Assembly: GCA_907165275.2 (NCBI GenBank)
Contig: OU015655.1
Coordinates: 8,816,501-8,880,500 of the forward strand
Length of the DNA stretch: 64,000 bases
DNA from: Zygaena filipendulae
Lineage: Eukaryota > Arthropoda > Insecta > Lepidoptera > Zygaenidae
Reading direction: 5' to 3'
A program made the translations under genes and the position numbers. Each line of letters opens with the position of its first letter. The first letter of the stretch is position 1. Shown one piece after another: positions 12,401 through 27,400 of this stretch. Under the pieces are notes generated by a model. It worked only from the letters and a program-made list of their open reading frames with translations. It did no database searches and was not told the DNA's origin.

Positions 12401-15400
12401 TTATAGCGAATGGTCGTCATATCGATATCGATAAAAAATCAGGACTACTACGGTTCTTCATAGTATTTTTATTATTTTATAGCTACAGAAAAAAGCACCA
12501 GTGATGGCTTAATTGCTGTCGGTTAAGTATATTTAATATTGAACTTAATGTAAGCCATCATTGGTGCCTTTTTCAGCTGCCTCAAATAAAGAAAGTAGCT
12601 GGTTGGGAGTGAGACACAACATTTATTTGAAAAAGGTATTTTTTTGTATTTATTGAAACACCGTCTTGTGGAACATGGTCAAGTTGACTACTTGACTAAT
12701 ACGGGTCATGGTTTTTCTTCCTGCGCGTGGGTGTTTTCCAAGGTTTCTTTTTGTCAACCGGTCACTCGATTACTGGAATAAATTAAAAAATTCTAAATTC
12801 AAGAAAATAAAATCGAATGACAATGTAGCATAAACAAATCGCTAGGTTCATTACCAGTATCGGCTAGCTGCAATTTTATGTACCCTGACTCCTGAGTAAG
12901 CAACTGATTCTTGCAAAAAATCAAGTGTCCAGCTCAGGGAGAACACTTAAACATACAACTTTGCCCATAGTTTAAAACTATTATAAGAATAATCACACGG
13001 TCACCCGGTAAAAACAGAACGAATAAAAAAGACTTACTTATTGACTTTGACTTATTTTTTCTTACTCAATTGTGCTATTTTATTTTGATCTGCATTCAAC
13101 TGCTCTATTTTATTTGATGGGGTTGTTCGATTGGTAAATAGGCCAATTCTTTTTAGTCTTAACCCAACTCTTGCACCTAAAACAAAAATAATAGATTTAT
13201 CGATATCTATAAAAAAATCTGTATATGTATTTTCCGCACTATTTACCTATTCTTTCAAATCACATAATAAATTTACAAAACACTATTTTTGTTATTTTAA
13301 GCACTGAATAAGAATAAAAACAACTATAAATTGAATAAAATTTACGTACCGGACTGGATCAAGAGGAAATCTTGAAAGAAAAGTCCTTTATACACCATTT
13401 TCATTCTTCGATTTTACTCCGCAAATTCACACGTTTTATAAGACATCTTATTCGATGGTTCACTTACAAGACAAAACAAACGTACTAAACTAAAAAAAAC
13501 ACTGAAATACTATTAAATTAACAAATAATAACACAATAACAATTAATTTTTCTTTCAATTGAACCAGGCGCCAAAATTTTTACCGCTAAGACTGAGTACT
13601 GACTGACATTGCCATAGTCTATAGAGCGAGAAGACCGAATGCCACCATTTCAACTTGGACACAATCCATACATTTTTTCTGAAGTATGGAAGTTGCGACA
13701 GCCTGGCGTGCTGTTTGAAAGTACTTGCTTCCCATCCACTTGGGGTGGTGGTATAACTTTTTCATCCCTATTCTAAAATCAAATAGATTGATTATTGTGG
13801 CAATAAATAACAACAAGAAGATAATATTGTGTTCCATTTTAAATATCAAAGCGCAGTGACACTACAGAATTATGATGTGATACAGTTGTCCGAAACGTTA
13901 TTTTTTGTGATTCAATATCATCATTACATCCATCTTTGTGCAAACTAGGCGGAATAGAAACCTTACATAATTTTATTAAAATTATACTCTTTGTAAATTA
14001 ACACATTTGCCCAGTTAGCGTAAAATGTAGAGTAATATTCATAAGGGCTATTATTTAATATATCATCGTTGATGTAAGAGTATTTTTTTCGTACCTAGAT
14101 CCACATCTTTTGTAAAAACGAAAAAACCAATTGCCAAAAATATTTTATAGTCTATGCAAAATTCGTAAGTACTTTGGCATACGATACAAAGCTGTTATTT
14201 AAGATACCAATGAAAGTTCGATGATGTTCAGTCAAATTTTGCGATCAAAGATGAACATAGTTCTATCGTGAGATCTGTGGAGTGAAAATAAGAATAATAA
14301 TATTCATTTAAAGTGTTTTTTCCGACTACGGCAAAGCTAAAAGTAGGCTTATGGTTTCAGGAAGCCTTTTACGAGTAAACTTGAGAAGAAATATTATTTT
14401 ATTGCAATATTGGTTTTAATTTTTAAAACCTAAGGAAATGAAAACAATATATATTAGGTATAACTCTCAAGTTCCAAAAAAAAATATCATTAATTCATGC
14501 ATTCCTGACAGTATACGTACAGTGTAGAGTTACTGTCGTACAAGATGTTACTTCTACTTACTTCTAGCCACAATGGGCTAGTTGACTAATTTTGTTTTAG
14601 TCCGTCTTGTAGATTAATAAAAAATATTGAAAATGTCGGAAAGAGTAATAATAGGAGTATCCGAATACCCCACTTCTGATGTAGGCAATAAGAATAGTAG
14701 GAATAGAACTGTTAGCTGACTGAATGGAGATAAGATATAACGGACAGGGTAACAGACAGGCATGACCAATACTATTAGCTGAGCAACACATCTAGAATGA
14801 ACAAGGAACTTTAAGTAATAAGCAATTGCACCAACATTGTAAAATTATACAGCATACCAGATATCCGTAGGGAACACGGAGCAGTGCCTGGGACTTGCGA
14901 CCCAGGTGTAGGTTTAATGGGGCACCTTTACAATGCATGAACGCTCACCTCCACTGCCCGTGCCCCCGATATATCCAAATCTCTGGAAACAACCTTTAAT
15001 TAATTATATGACACAACACACGTAATAACTATAGTCACCATATATCGATACGACACCATAACTGCTCTGAACAGAGAGTGTACAGAGAGCTCACTTGGCG
15101 GTGCATTTACGATATATATATTTAGATAAAAACACACAGATAGCTACATACATACATACATATAACTAAGTAATATACTTTTTACAGTTTTACGAGAGAT
15201 ATCGAAAATGCAGATGCCTTATGCATCTCCTCTAAACAGACTTGAAGCGATATTATAACGTTAGTTTTCTTCATTTAGGTGTATTCTAAACTTCACTATG
15301 TACTAAACATACCTAATTTATGGAATAGGCTAGTTTCCTAAATTTTTCTTTTTAGTCCGTTTTGTAGATTATTAAAAAATATTGGACACGTATTTTTTTA

Positions 15401-18400
15401 CTTTTTATGTAACCAAAAAATAACGGAGATATATCAAGTCGAAATTTCACATGACGTCACGCCTCGCTACAGTTTGTTCGCACGTTATAGCGAGCTGTGA
15501 CGACACAAGTCCCCCACCCTAAACTTTAATGCGCTTTATCTATGCATATTTCCATTATTTTAAAAAAGCAAAAAATACGTGTCTTTTATTTTTTTATTAT
15601 CTAACTGACGGACCAAATAGAATTTTGATTTTTTTACCCAGGAAACTAGCCTATTTTATTAGTATGGCACTCGTGTTCATTATATCAAAGTTAAAGCATA
15701 ATGCATTTTATAACCTAAGATAACTGGTATAGACATCGGTTATCAGCCGCCTTTCTAAACTAGTGAGTGGTCACATAGACCAACATAGGATAGCTAACGT
15801 GCATTGTATTTATTAATTTATTTTAATAATTAATACAATGATTACGTTAATATTAAATACCAAATAGACAAAACTAAGGTTATTGCAATCAATATATTAT
15901 AATTATGTTAGGTATGTGTTCATTTAAAGTATTCTTTACAAATGATTATTGATAAATGGGCTAGTTGACAAAATATTTTTTTTTGTTTGGTTTGTAGATT
16001 AATAATCTACAAACCAAACCAAATCTAGCTATATCTATGTATATTTTTATTAATTTGAAAAAGCAAAAAATTCCTGTCATAATTTTTTTTTTTTTTTTAC
16101 TTACGTACTAATTCGAATTTTGATTTTCAAAACAACAAATCATCGACATCCCTTATACTCATGATGCTATTCTATTTTTAAATTAGCAGTCCGCAAAAAT
16201 AAAACATTACATGCTAAAAAAATATTATTATGAATGTCTATATTGCATAACAGACTTATATTCTTACTTCTTAGAAATCTGAAGTTACTTTAAATGTCTA
16301 TAATATAAAGTACTTCACTATTATTTAACATTCAATAATAAAACATTTATACCATATTTGTCGGATTGTTTAAGCGCCTCAAACAAAATCTACTATATGG
16401 ATTGAAAAGAAACCTAGCATATTGTGTACTTTAATCTTTATCCTGGTTCATTAATCGTTCACGAAGAAATTGCATATTTCGTGCTGGTGAGACCACCTGC
16501 TACCGCCTTTTATTTTTTTTTTATTTTACGTTATATTAACCCAAAAATGTTCAAAGGGCGAACTCAGTTAAGCGTTAAATATTAAAGCATCACAAAGTTT
16601 GCTAATATTTTTTTCTAATTTCACAGGTGACATCACACAAAAGGGCTATGAGAAGAAACGTACAAGACTCCTCACGCCCTATTTGCCCCAACAACAGTCG
16701 CAAGGTTGGTTGAACTATGAGAACATTACAAAATTGCTGCTAACCCTGATGCCTGAACTAATATTTAATTATCGAGTACACATTAAGAATCGCGAGTACT
16801 GGCTTTGCTTCCGAAATTAATTTTGTCCAACTTAATTGGTGACATCACACTTCAGTTTAAATGTGAATATAACCAGTACCCACGAGTCCAAGGTCGCGAC
16901 AGACCGTCGCAGGGGTCAATTGTCAATTGGTTGCCGTCGATGGGCGCTGGACAATCGCGAAACTATCGAGAGGTTCGCGCGTAGCTCGTCCCGATTCCCA
17001 AACGAGGGTCAATCGGAGAGGCCATCTTGAATCTGGAGCCCGACTTTCATATTAGGAACGACATAGTACAATGAACTTGGCCGTTAGCATTGTTTTTATT
17101 TATATTTTGTAGGGATAACTTTGTTGTTGATCGGTTTTCTGCATTAATTCGAGAAGTTTCAGTGGTAAAAATAGCTTCTTGTTCAAAAACAATAGAAACA
17201 CCGTGCGCTTGAGATAATTCTTACCATTGATGTTAAAAAAGTAGCAACAAATGCTTTTGTGATTTGTTATTATTCCGCAGTGCTAAGCTTATTAAAATAA
17301 TGAGCTGACCTTCAGTCTAACTTCGTACCGATGAAAAAAAAAACGTATGAACCAATCTAAATCTCGTACAGTCCTGTCCAGTGGCCATCGCATGTTGTAA
17401 TATTATTTCTGTTCGTTTAGTTCTCGTTGTTTTTTTGTATGATTTTTTAATTGGTTATTCTTTTGTTTAATATGGTTTACTTGGTTATAGACACGCACCT
17501 TAACCACACTTTATCACCGCGGTTCACGATGCTATAATGTTTTTAAGCACTCGATAATACTTTAAATACATAGAGCACTGTTAAGTAAAACAGCTTTTTT
17601 GCTTGCGGTGCAGTTTTTCGTGTTTGCAAATGTAACCGTGATATTATATTAAATAATATGCAATAAATAACTGATAACAAAACTGTATTGTGGAGAAGTA
17701 ATAGAAATTTATGATATCTGTATGATATCTATACCAGGTTCACAATATTTATTGGAACGTTTGCGAGATATCTTGAACATTCATTTCATTTGCATTGCTT
17801 ACATTGTATTGTCCTTTGTGCATTCATTGGTATCGTATGGTATTATACTAGAAGTATAGTTTAATACTGTTAATGCATACGCGCGTGCGCATTATGGTCT
17901 AATTATTTATTAATGGTGATAGTGGTATTGTGGAACGAAGTGTCCCGTTTTACCTGACTTCTATACCTATCTTAATGGAACAACCAACCTGACGACGAAT
18001 AATAATGATTATCTGGGGGCACGGCAGTGCCCCCGCCAAGACGAGCCAAGCGAAGCGGGAGCACTACCTATCTTTTCTCGAAGCGCTTCGTCATTTTTTT
18101 TGTACCCTTATAACTTAGGTTTGGAATAAACCAGATAAACGAAATTCTCGGGATATGTTGTCAATAGCGAAATTGCATAGCTCTTATACTTTAGATTTTA
18201 TTGATATCTAAAAAACTCTGATTTCGTCACTGACTCACTGATGATCATCAAAATTCTTAGGGTATTTCCTAATGTCCTAGAACGCTGAAATTTGGTATGT
18301 AAGGCTAGTATTAGTTCACAAACAACAAAAAAATTATAAAACTTTTAACTTTTATCCCCCAACCCCTTGAAGTAGGGGATGGAAGTTTCATTACAAAAAG

Positions 18401-21400
18401 AAATGAAATCCCACCAAAAACATATTCATGTAAAATGATGCCAAGACGAGTCCATATGACGGGTACTGTCAAAAAGTTATCAGATCTCATGTAGAGCCAA
18501 GCTTATAACTCTACACACCCTAACTCTACAAGGCCTAACTTCACAAACTCTATACCTTAGTCAAAATATGTGGCTTGGCCGTTTCGTTACTACAAGAATC
18601 TTTGTATAACAGAAAAATAATTAACTGTGGATAAACTTTTCACCTTATGTACGCTCATGTGAATGGAGCGAAATGGCCAAGCCACATATTCTGACTAAGG
18701 TGTAGAGTTTGAGAAGTGGGGCCTTGTAGAGTTATAAGCTTGGCTCTACATGAGATCTGATAACTTTTTGACAGTGCCCGTCATATGGACTCGTCTTGGC
18801 ATCATTTTACATGAATATGTTTTTGTTGGGATCATTAATACGAAAATGTAAACTAAAAATTTTACAAAATGAAAAGTGTAAGGCCCGCCGCCCATTGTGA
18901 CTTTTTGTCGACGTGACTTTCTGTCACTTATGAAAACTATACTGAGGTCACCGTATTGTCACGTTACCATAATGAGCGCACTCAGTATAGTTTTCATTGC
19001 ACTTGACTAAGTGACAGAAAGTCACGTCGACAAAAAGTCACAATGGGCGGCGGGCCTAATTATATAAGCAAACATCATAAATGGAATGGTAAGATAACAT
19101 AGTATCTATTGTGTTTACTTCTAAAGGTTTGCCATTTTTTTAGAATTTTTTACTGGCACCGTTGCGCGCGTCGGTAATTTACTTTGAACATACTCGGTAA
19201 AAGCGGAAAACAAAAGTAATCCTAGTCTAAAACTTGTTAACCCGCATAATTATTGTAGTTATGTAAAATTCAATAATCCCCATAATTTTTTGATATAGTT
19301 TAATTTATATTATTGATTTTATTTATGTAGGTACATCGAGTTGAAAAATAACTTACCGCCAAAATGAACACGCAGGATATTCGTAAAAACGCGTTCTTTT
19401 GTTATAATTGATATTAAAAGCTTTTTAATATAGAAGACAAACCGCCAGTAGAAATGGAACTGTAGATTTTCTTCTCATTCAGCTTTGATCAAGTTTTTTA
19501 AATGGGAACTGTTTTTTTTTTGTGTACAAGTTACAGAAGTATAGGCAAGCAATTTGGTTTTTCCACCTCATCCGTACATTTAACCTCGAATGAAATGCTG
19601 TCCATCGTTTCGGAAAGATTCAATGATTGTATATTTTTTTCATTAACTGACGTTTACAGCTGTACTGTAGTATATTATTATAGCGTTGGTTGCGTGAGTC
19701 GTAATGTTTAGTTATTTTTACCTATAAACAATGAAGTACGTACAATAAAACACATAGCGCATTAGAAACTGCAATAGCTTGTTTTTTACCGTGGACTTTT
19801 TTGATAAAAGGCATGGAATGAAATGCAACTTCATCGTGGTGATTAAAATTTATGAGATTTGTTTTTAAAGTATCATATTATTGTGTGTATTGATGATGAA
19901 TCTATATACCGGTGTCTAGTACGTACCTACTGATATTGATAAATAGTAATTTAATACTATTCATTTTGCTAATGGTAGGTACTCTTAAATAATAACAATT
20001 TGACGGACAAAAGCATAGGTGTCTCTTAATTTTATTAATGCGTCGTTTGTTTGTTATGCTTTCACGCCTCAACTACTCAACCGTTAGTAATGGACTATGT
20101 ATTCCCACGGGAACTCCCAAATTGATGCGGGTGACACCGCGGAAAACAGCTAGTTTCTTTAATAAAATAAATTATGTTTTACTGTACAGAATTCTACCAT
20201 AATAAATTGAAATAGTCCAGCATAAATGATATAATGTAAATGACCAAATGGTAGTCATTTAAATTATGGTGTTCCGGTTTTAGGAAATAAACTAAGTACG
20301 TTTTAATTTACTTGTGTAGGTATACTTATTATGAGTTCCATATTTTGGTTAGTTTGTTTTTTTTTTTATTATACTTTTGTGTAATTTTTTGGGTAATAAT
20401 AATAGTATTTTATCTATATTTTATATTTTACTGCTGGTAAAAGTGCAATACATAATATTGTGTACATCTAGCAAAGACTCGAATATTCTAATCTGGATCC
20501 TTTTTTACGAGTGAGTCCAATATGTTTCAATTTGTGTCCGCTAGTTTCTAATTTGATTCCCTCAACTCGTCTCCACACCAGTGTTGCTAACCGTAGGATT
20601 TAGACCTTTTCGGAACGTATATTCGAAGTTACTACTATTTTTGTATTTAAATCACTTGCTTTTTGTTTATTGAAATTTTGATGCGTACTTACAATATTTT
20701 TTTTCTAGAATTCTCGGTGAAATACGGTATTTTTTAGTGTTTTGTACGATTCCTGAGAAAATAAAGTTGCCAATACTGCTCAACACTTGTGCACAATTCC
20801 TGTTCTACTTATTGCCTTTCATTACTATTATTTATAGATAGAGGTAGCAGCACGGGACCGGTTGTTGTGGACATCCAAAGAAGCTTTTTTTCAGCAGTGG
20901 ATGTAGATATGATAATGATTTCATTAATATTCAATTTTTTCTTCATCTTTCAATAGGCATCTCATGTATTTACCTTATAGTTATACCATATTTATTTGCA
21001 AAAGAATTAACAAATAATTTTTTCGAAAGCGTTAAATGAATGTTGAATGTTGATAGCAAACATATTGCTATCAATTTTCCTCGTTTAGGTCAACAAAAAA
21101 TGTTTAAAGCAGGGGTCATGAATTTTTGGAGCTGTTACGCCATCTGCTGATAACGGTTAAACGTAAACCTTATCACTTGTCGAGTTGAGGTCAATGACCT
21201 CGTGTGATAACTCACCTAACTAAAACATCACATGCAAGCGCGAGGTGTGACGAACACATTGATGAATCTTAATTTTTGTCAAATATACAATATGGTCTCG
21301 AAACGATTTTGAGCCTATCGAAGATCTTTGATCAACTATACCCGTTTAAAGGAAATATCTATGGTAATTCCTAATTACAGACATCATCTACATGGGAATA

Positions 21401-24400
21401 CAAAATTACGAATATAGGATATCAAATCGTTTATTATTACGATTGTTTACGTCATGTGTTGCTCGACAAATGTATGTTATTATAAAGACAATTATTTTCA
21501 CCCGTATAAATGGTAGTGTGTTGAATGTAGTTAGGATGAAACGCACTATGTTCTGGACGCAGCCGGCAGCCAGCCGCAGCGGGGCCCTCGCGGCGACACC
21601 GCCGGCGCCCGCCAGCACACCAGGAACCGCCGCACGCATCGCCGGGTCACGCACAATGAGAAGCGATACCACTCAGGTATCACACACTCATAGTAGTGAC
21701 ACGACACGGAAGGCCGTATTATGAAGTTGAAAGGTTTTTAACTCGATCGATTCCACCCTCATGAAGATGTTCCGTGTTTAGCACGGAACTGACGTCGCTG
21801 TCTTCTTAATGAGGTGGTGCATGCAAAAAAAAAAATAAGTAGCCGTATAATTTCATAGTATGGCCCCTGGATTTTGGTAGCGCCACTTGAATTCTGCACA
21901 CACTCCCATACACAACTACATTTCAATCATTTTATTTTTGTATCTGTTTTATTATTATTATTCACTTATTTAGCTTAAAGTTTAGGTTTTTAACAGAATT
22001 AATTTAAAAAATAATGGATCTATAAAATAAAAATGAACCGCCAAATGTGTTGCTAAGCGCATAACTTCCAAACGACTGCACAAAATCAAGCGCGTGCCTT
22101 GCCCTTAATTTTCGGAGGTCACCAAGTAAACTATTACTGTTGCTTTTGAAAACAAAAAGCTTCTAATATATCTTCTTAATATATATAAATCACGTGTCAC
22201 GTTGTTTGTCCGCGATGGACTCCGAAATTACTTAACGGATTTTGATAATATTTTGTAACCATTTATAATATGGTCCAACTTAAAAGACAGGATAGTTTTT
22301 ATCCCGGAATTCCCGCGGGTACTCCAGAATTAATGTGGGGAACAGCTAATCACCGTAAACTACTGTCAGGGGTACAAAGAACTATTTCCAGGCAATTTCC
22401 GCGGGAACTCCGAAATTACCGTGGATGAAATCGCGGGGGACAGCTAGTCTTAATATATATAAATCACGTGTCAGGTTGTATGTCCGCGATGGACTCCGAA
22501 ACTACTGAACGGATTTTGATAAAATTTTGTTACCATTTATAATATGGTCCAACTTAAAAGATAGTATAGTTTTTATTCTGGAATTCCCGCGGGAATTCCG
22601 GAATAAATGCGGGGAAGAGCTAATCACCGTAAACTACTATCAGGGATACACAGAAGGACGTAGAGTACTTTTTTCCTGGAATTCCCGCAGGAACTCCGAA
22701 ATTACCGCGGATGAAATCGCGGGGGACAGCTAGTTATCTTATTTATTCTTTCATGAAGTATGAAAGCAAAATATGGTGATATCTATGATAATATTTGACC
22801 ATTTGTATTTGGCGCATCGCCGGCCGCGGCTTGTTCAGTTGTTCAGCAGTACAAACCTAATCTAACTAAGAATTATGCTGTAGTGGTAATATGATGTGGC
22901 CGGCCATTTCATGAAATGGCCAATGGCCACGACGTATGGCAGAACAACGCGGCAACGTTTGTCGGATCAGCTAGTTAAGATACACCTAATATAGGCAATA
23001 CTATGGCCATTTTTCGCACATTAAAAATAATATCATATACTCGTATTATTTAGATAATAAACTCGTTTAGGCGCCCTGAGTTTTGATAAAATACTTCAGT
23101 GTTTTAAAAGCTTTAAATAGACTCATAGTACTCTTGTAGCTATCACTGCGTTTCGTAATTACACAGCACTCCTCTCTCCCATACATTTGACAGATATAGC
23201 TTGTGAGACGTTCAATCACATAGTAGATAGTTTAGACTTTAGTCACTGTTTCGTAACTTGCGGCCGGAAGCTTTCTTGTTGCAACCGCCCGTCCTAATAT
23301 ATGTAAGTAGTAGTAGGTACCTACCTACTCTGCGCGCTGCTAGAGTTCAATTCTTTAGTCCCCTTTTACTGGGCGATTACGACAAGTTAGGTATAATCCA
23401 CTATCATTAAACGAGAAATCTAATATATCTAATAATACTAGCTGTCCCCCGCGATTTCATCCGCGGTAATTTTTAATTCCGGGATAAAAACTTCCTAAAA
23501 ACTGTTTTTCTACTTAACAACAGATGGCGCTATACACAACGAGCGAAGCGCGATGACCCAGATATTAGTGTTTAATAGTATTCTGTTTTGTCAATGATAG
23601 CTAAGTAATAAATCTTCAAATAAAAAAATATTGCAATAAAATGACAAAATAGTGCTTGTTACATTAATTAATTTATTAAAAACAGACACAGTACTTAATA
23701 CAATCGTAATTAGGCAAATTCCTTATATATAACGCTTGTTATCAACAAATAAGTATGATGGTGCGAAGGTACTCACTAGGTAGTTTATATTATAATGCAG
23801 AATTTCTTACTTTAATACTTACATATTATCTATATACTCGTATATTGTATAAAAGATAGTTGCCATGATTCAGGCTTAGAAAACTCGAAAATAGTTCGAT
23901 CGGTGGAGTTTCTGCGAGAATTTAAAAAATCATATAGATAAAACGGCAGTTTTTAAAATAAACTTAGGTTCCTTGGTGTCAAATGAGCAAGAAATCTTAT
24001 AATTATAATAAACTAACTGATCCTCGTGGGAAACACCCGCGGTGATCTCGGAGTTCCCGAGGGAATTCCGGAATAAAGGTATCCTATGTCCTGTTGTCCC
24101 TGACAACGTGTATACAAAATTTCTCAAGATTTCATCCGCGTCAACTTCGTAGCTCCCGCGGGAATATAGGCATAAAAGTACCCTATGTCCTTTTCTCTAC
24201 CTCTGACAACGTGAACCAAAAACACGATGATCGGTTGAGCCGTTAAGGCGTGAAAGCGTAACAACCACACTTTAGCATTTATAGTAAAGATTTTGTTTTT
24301 CATGCTGATTTTAGGGCGTAATAATAGCCAAAACCTCATTTTTTTGTAAATCAATGCATCAAAGTATGCATTGATTGAACTACCCAAGCACATGGCTCAG

Positions 24401-27400
24401 TCCAGTAAAAAAAGAACAAATCAGTAATTAGCGCATTTCACTACACAGAAAACTTGATTCCATTGTTTTCTTTTCGTTTTGTTTCAATTCTTCACGTTGG
24501 ATGTGCCTTATATTTTTACCAGAAATAACTTCGTATTTATTTTATGAAGGAACCATTGATTTACTACTAGACGGAAGGAACGTTCATATTATTAAAATTA
24601 TTAATAAAATATTTCTTTTTTAAAATATGAATAAACGTTGTAATTAAAAATTATGATTGAAGTTAAAATTTTATTTTAGTATTAGAAATCTAAACCTAAC
24701 CTAAATATTCATAATGTTCAAATTTAAAAATCCATCGTCAGAAATACGCATGTATGTATGTACGCATGATACTTGTGCCGCTTTTGTATTTGCCTATAAA
24801 AGTAATTAATCCGGCAAATTATTCAGGTTGATGGATTAAATGGTCTGTTATTAAATTGACTGTCTCATCTAGGTTGATTGGCTATTTCGCCACTTTGTCA
24901 GCTAATGGCACCTGTCCACTAGAGGTGACGTCATTGCATAAAACATTGTTTATTTTGCGGGAAAAGTAGTTGTCTATAATAGATTTATTTTACCGAAGAT
25001 GACTCAGATGACTGTATTTATAATATTCCCTTATCACAATGTTTGTCGCATTGTTGGGTTTAATTAAACACTATTTATGTTCTGACCTATTCCTGACCAT
25101 ACAAAAGTTTCATAACGTATTTTGTATAACGATTATTATTCATTGCGAAAAAGGAGTTCGTTGTAGTAAATAACATCTGTTTGCGGTTTTAAAACATGAA
25201 AAGGGGGAACGTGCTTAATGGACCTTCATGCGTTCGTATGAACGACTGTAGCATGGTTGGTTTCGAACTATCGTAACCAGTAAACATACAGTAGAAAAAT
25301 ACATCGATTCGCTGGCCACTGCCATTGCTGTTTTGTATGATGCGTGACACATGGTGTACCTACAGGAGAAACCTACATAGTGTTTGTTAGTTACGTTATT
25401 AGTCGACTTCAAGGAAAAGAGCTCCAAAATTAAAAATTACTTGTAAAATGTCAGATTTTTTCTCATTGCCTGTAAGTTGTAACTATGTATTTTAACCCTT
25501 CATTCATAAAAAAACACGTTTTTATTTATGTGATATCTGTTTCAATGATTATACCATTATATCCTTGCTATATTAAACACATGAACCACATTGACATTGA
25601 ACACGTGCTGCTGTTTATGACAACACTGAAGTTTAAAACACAATTCGTGATACATAATAATATAACTGCATTGACTATGTGATACAACCGACTACATTAA
25701 TATAGAATTAAGTGGCTGCTACCAATACCGTCTGTTCCCTTTCAACCTTGTGTGTGATTGAATCACGTAGAGGTACACTGTTGCTTTTTCAATCTTTTTT
25801 TTTCTTTTATATCTTTTGTAGTTAGGCGTTGCCATAACTTAGTAATGATATAGCGATGTGATATTTTTTTATTTTTGTTGTACTTAGTCACTCTGGCATG
25901 ACTATTGGAATAGTATAATTGGAATGTAGTTAGTTGACGTGTCTTTTTTTCTCTATGAAGCGTTATAATGATTTCAACCCGTTTTTCGTAATCAAGGTGA
26001 AAACTGTTAACGCCCGTTTTTATTGTATCGTATTTTGTTTTTCTTGATCTACCATGAGCGTACCACGTTGTAGATTTAATTGCTACATTGTTTTCTGTGA
26101 CTGAGTGGCGTGTGGCCTGTTAGTTTTTTAGAATGTATTTATTTTCTTGAATGTCTTTGTTTCTTTTATTATATCATAACTAATTATTTATATTATAATC
26201 AACTTCGTTAAATTTGATGTTTCGACGTTCTTTACTTCATTTTAAACCAATATTACCAGTAATTCTAGCATCTTCATTATATTAAATTTTAAAACCTTTT
26301 ATGATTTTCATTAGATTTAAGAACCGACTTGCAGCTAAGTTTAGGTTTAGTAAAAAAAAATACAGACGGAATCGCATGTAATTTCCGTTCTATTCTCTTG
26401 TTCCTTTGAATTTACAAAAATAGGCAACAGAGTGAAAGTAATAAACTAGGGTGCTACGAATATACATACGTCACTAACGTACCTTGTACTGCTCACGCCG
26501 TAGGTACACTGTAGATTGTGTTGCAACATTTATTAGTTGTAGCGTCTTCTACATTTAGCACTTCGAAATTTACCAGCTAAAAAATCTAGTACAGGATATA
26601 TTGTAACTAGAAGTTTCGTATTTTTTTATATTATTTAAATTTTATTAATATTTAATATCATACCAAACTCGCAGTGCAATACCTACATCTATATTATTAT
26701 TAATAATAATAATAACAACTATCATTCTTCTTGTTCTTCGGACAATTTCACCAAATTTCAAGTCACCATTTTGATCTCAAAATAACATCCTGGTAAAAGA
26801 TTTGTTGGTTAGCGATGTAATGCATCTGCTACAGTTAAATCAACGAGCGGATGATCGGTTATTTCGCAAGGTACTCTCGCAGCTCGGGTCAGTAGGTTGC
26901 CTTGTGTAAACAAACTGCACACTTGCTGCTAGTGTCAGCCGGGTGACAAGAGTTTATGGATAAGCAGGCGTAAATGGGTGAAGAGTTCCACGAAAAAAAT
27001 CATTGATCTTATATGTCTCGAGTAACTTACACTGAATCACTTCCTTTAGCCTATAATTGTTCAGTTTCTTTCTCTGCTCTGTAAAATGTTGTCTAATGAC
27101 GGTATTTTTTTTTTATTATTATTATAACTTACCTTACTCTTCTAGAGTCCTTTGTTTTATAATCCCTTAGAACAGCATATTCCACTGAAGCACTTGAGGC
27201 GGGTTCTATAGGCCCTTACGTACATTAGTACCTACTCCAGATGCTTGTGGAGCCTCGGAGTACCTAGCGAACACGCTTTTTAACATTTCAATTTGGCTGC
27301 GTTTTTCTTTTTAGTGTTCTTTTAGTATAGGTACTTACAGCAGTTAGTTGATGAATACTTAATTCGAGTAAAAATATTTCTTTAGTTTTAATTTTATGCA

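Larger units (their letters stand above)
425..16626 (+). other. DIP2 intron 1 (16.2 kb), filled with transposons
   Basis: The intron runs from the GTGAGT donor to an acceptor preceded by TTTCTAATTTCACAG. I found no second gene. It holds a truncated LINE, several copies of the CCCCGCGG repeat, a perfect hairpin, two large foldback elements, a decayed mariner, small MITEs and two GC-rich or promoter-like patches, all listed separately. I see nothing recognisable in 430-2330, 4550-5300, 7140-7680, 12600-14570 or 16150-16600, apart from scattered AT-rich sequence, DRE-like TATCGATA sites near 12420 and 13200, and an E2F-like GGCGCCAAAA near 13570. Confidence 0.85.
16705..21562 (+). other. DIP2 intron 2 (4.9 kb)
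   Basis: It contains a GC-rich patch at 16830-17050, the GTGCCCCC repeat, foldback element 3, a 177-bp MITE and a minus-oriented CCCCGCGG repeat. I see nothing recognisable in 17060-18000, 19060-20040 or 20160-21540. Confidence 0.85.

Noticed and set aside
13619..13849. Minus-strand 76-codon frame with a hydrophobic start that resembles a signal peptide
   Set aside because: It has no family resemblance, no splice partners visible and sits in AT-rich intron sequence; one hydrophobic stretch is not enough.
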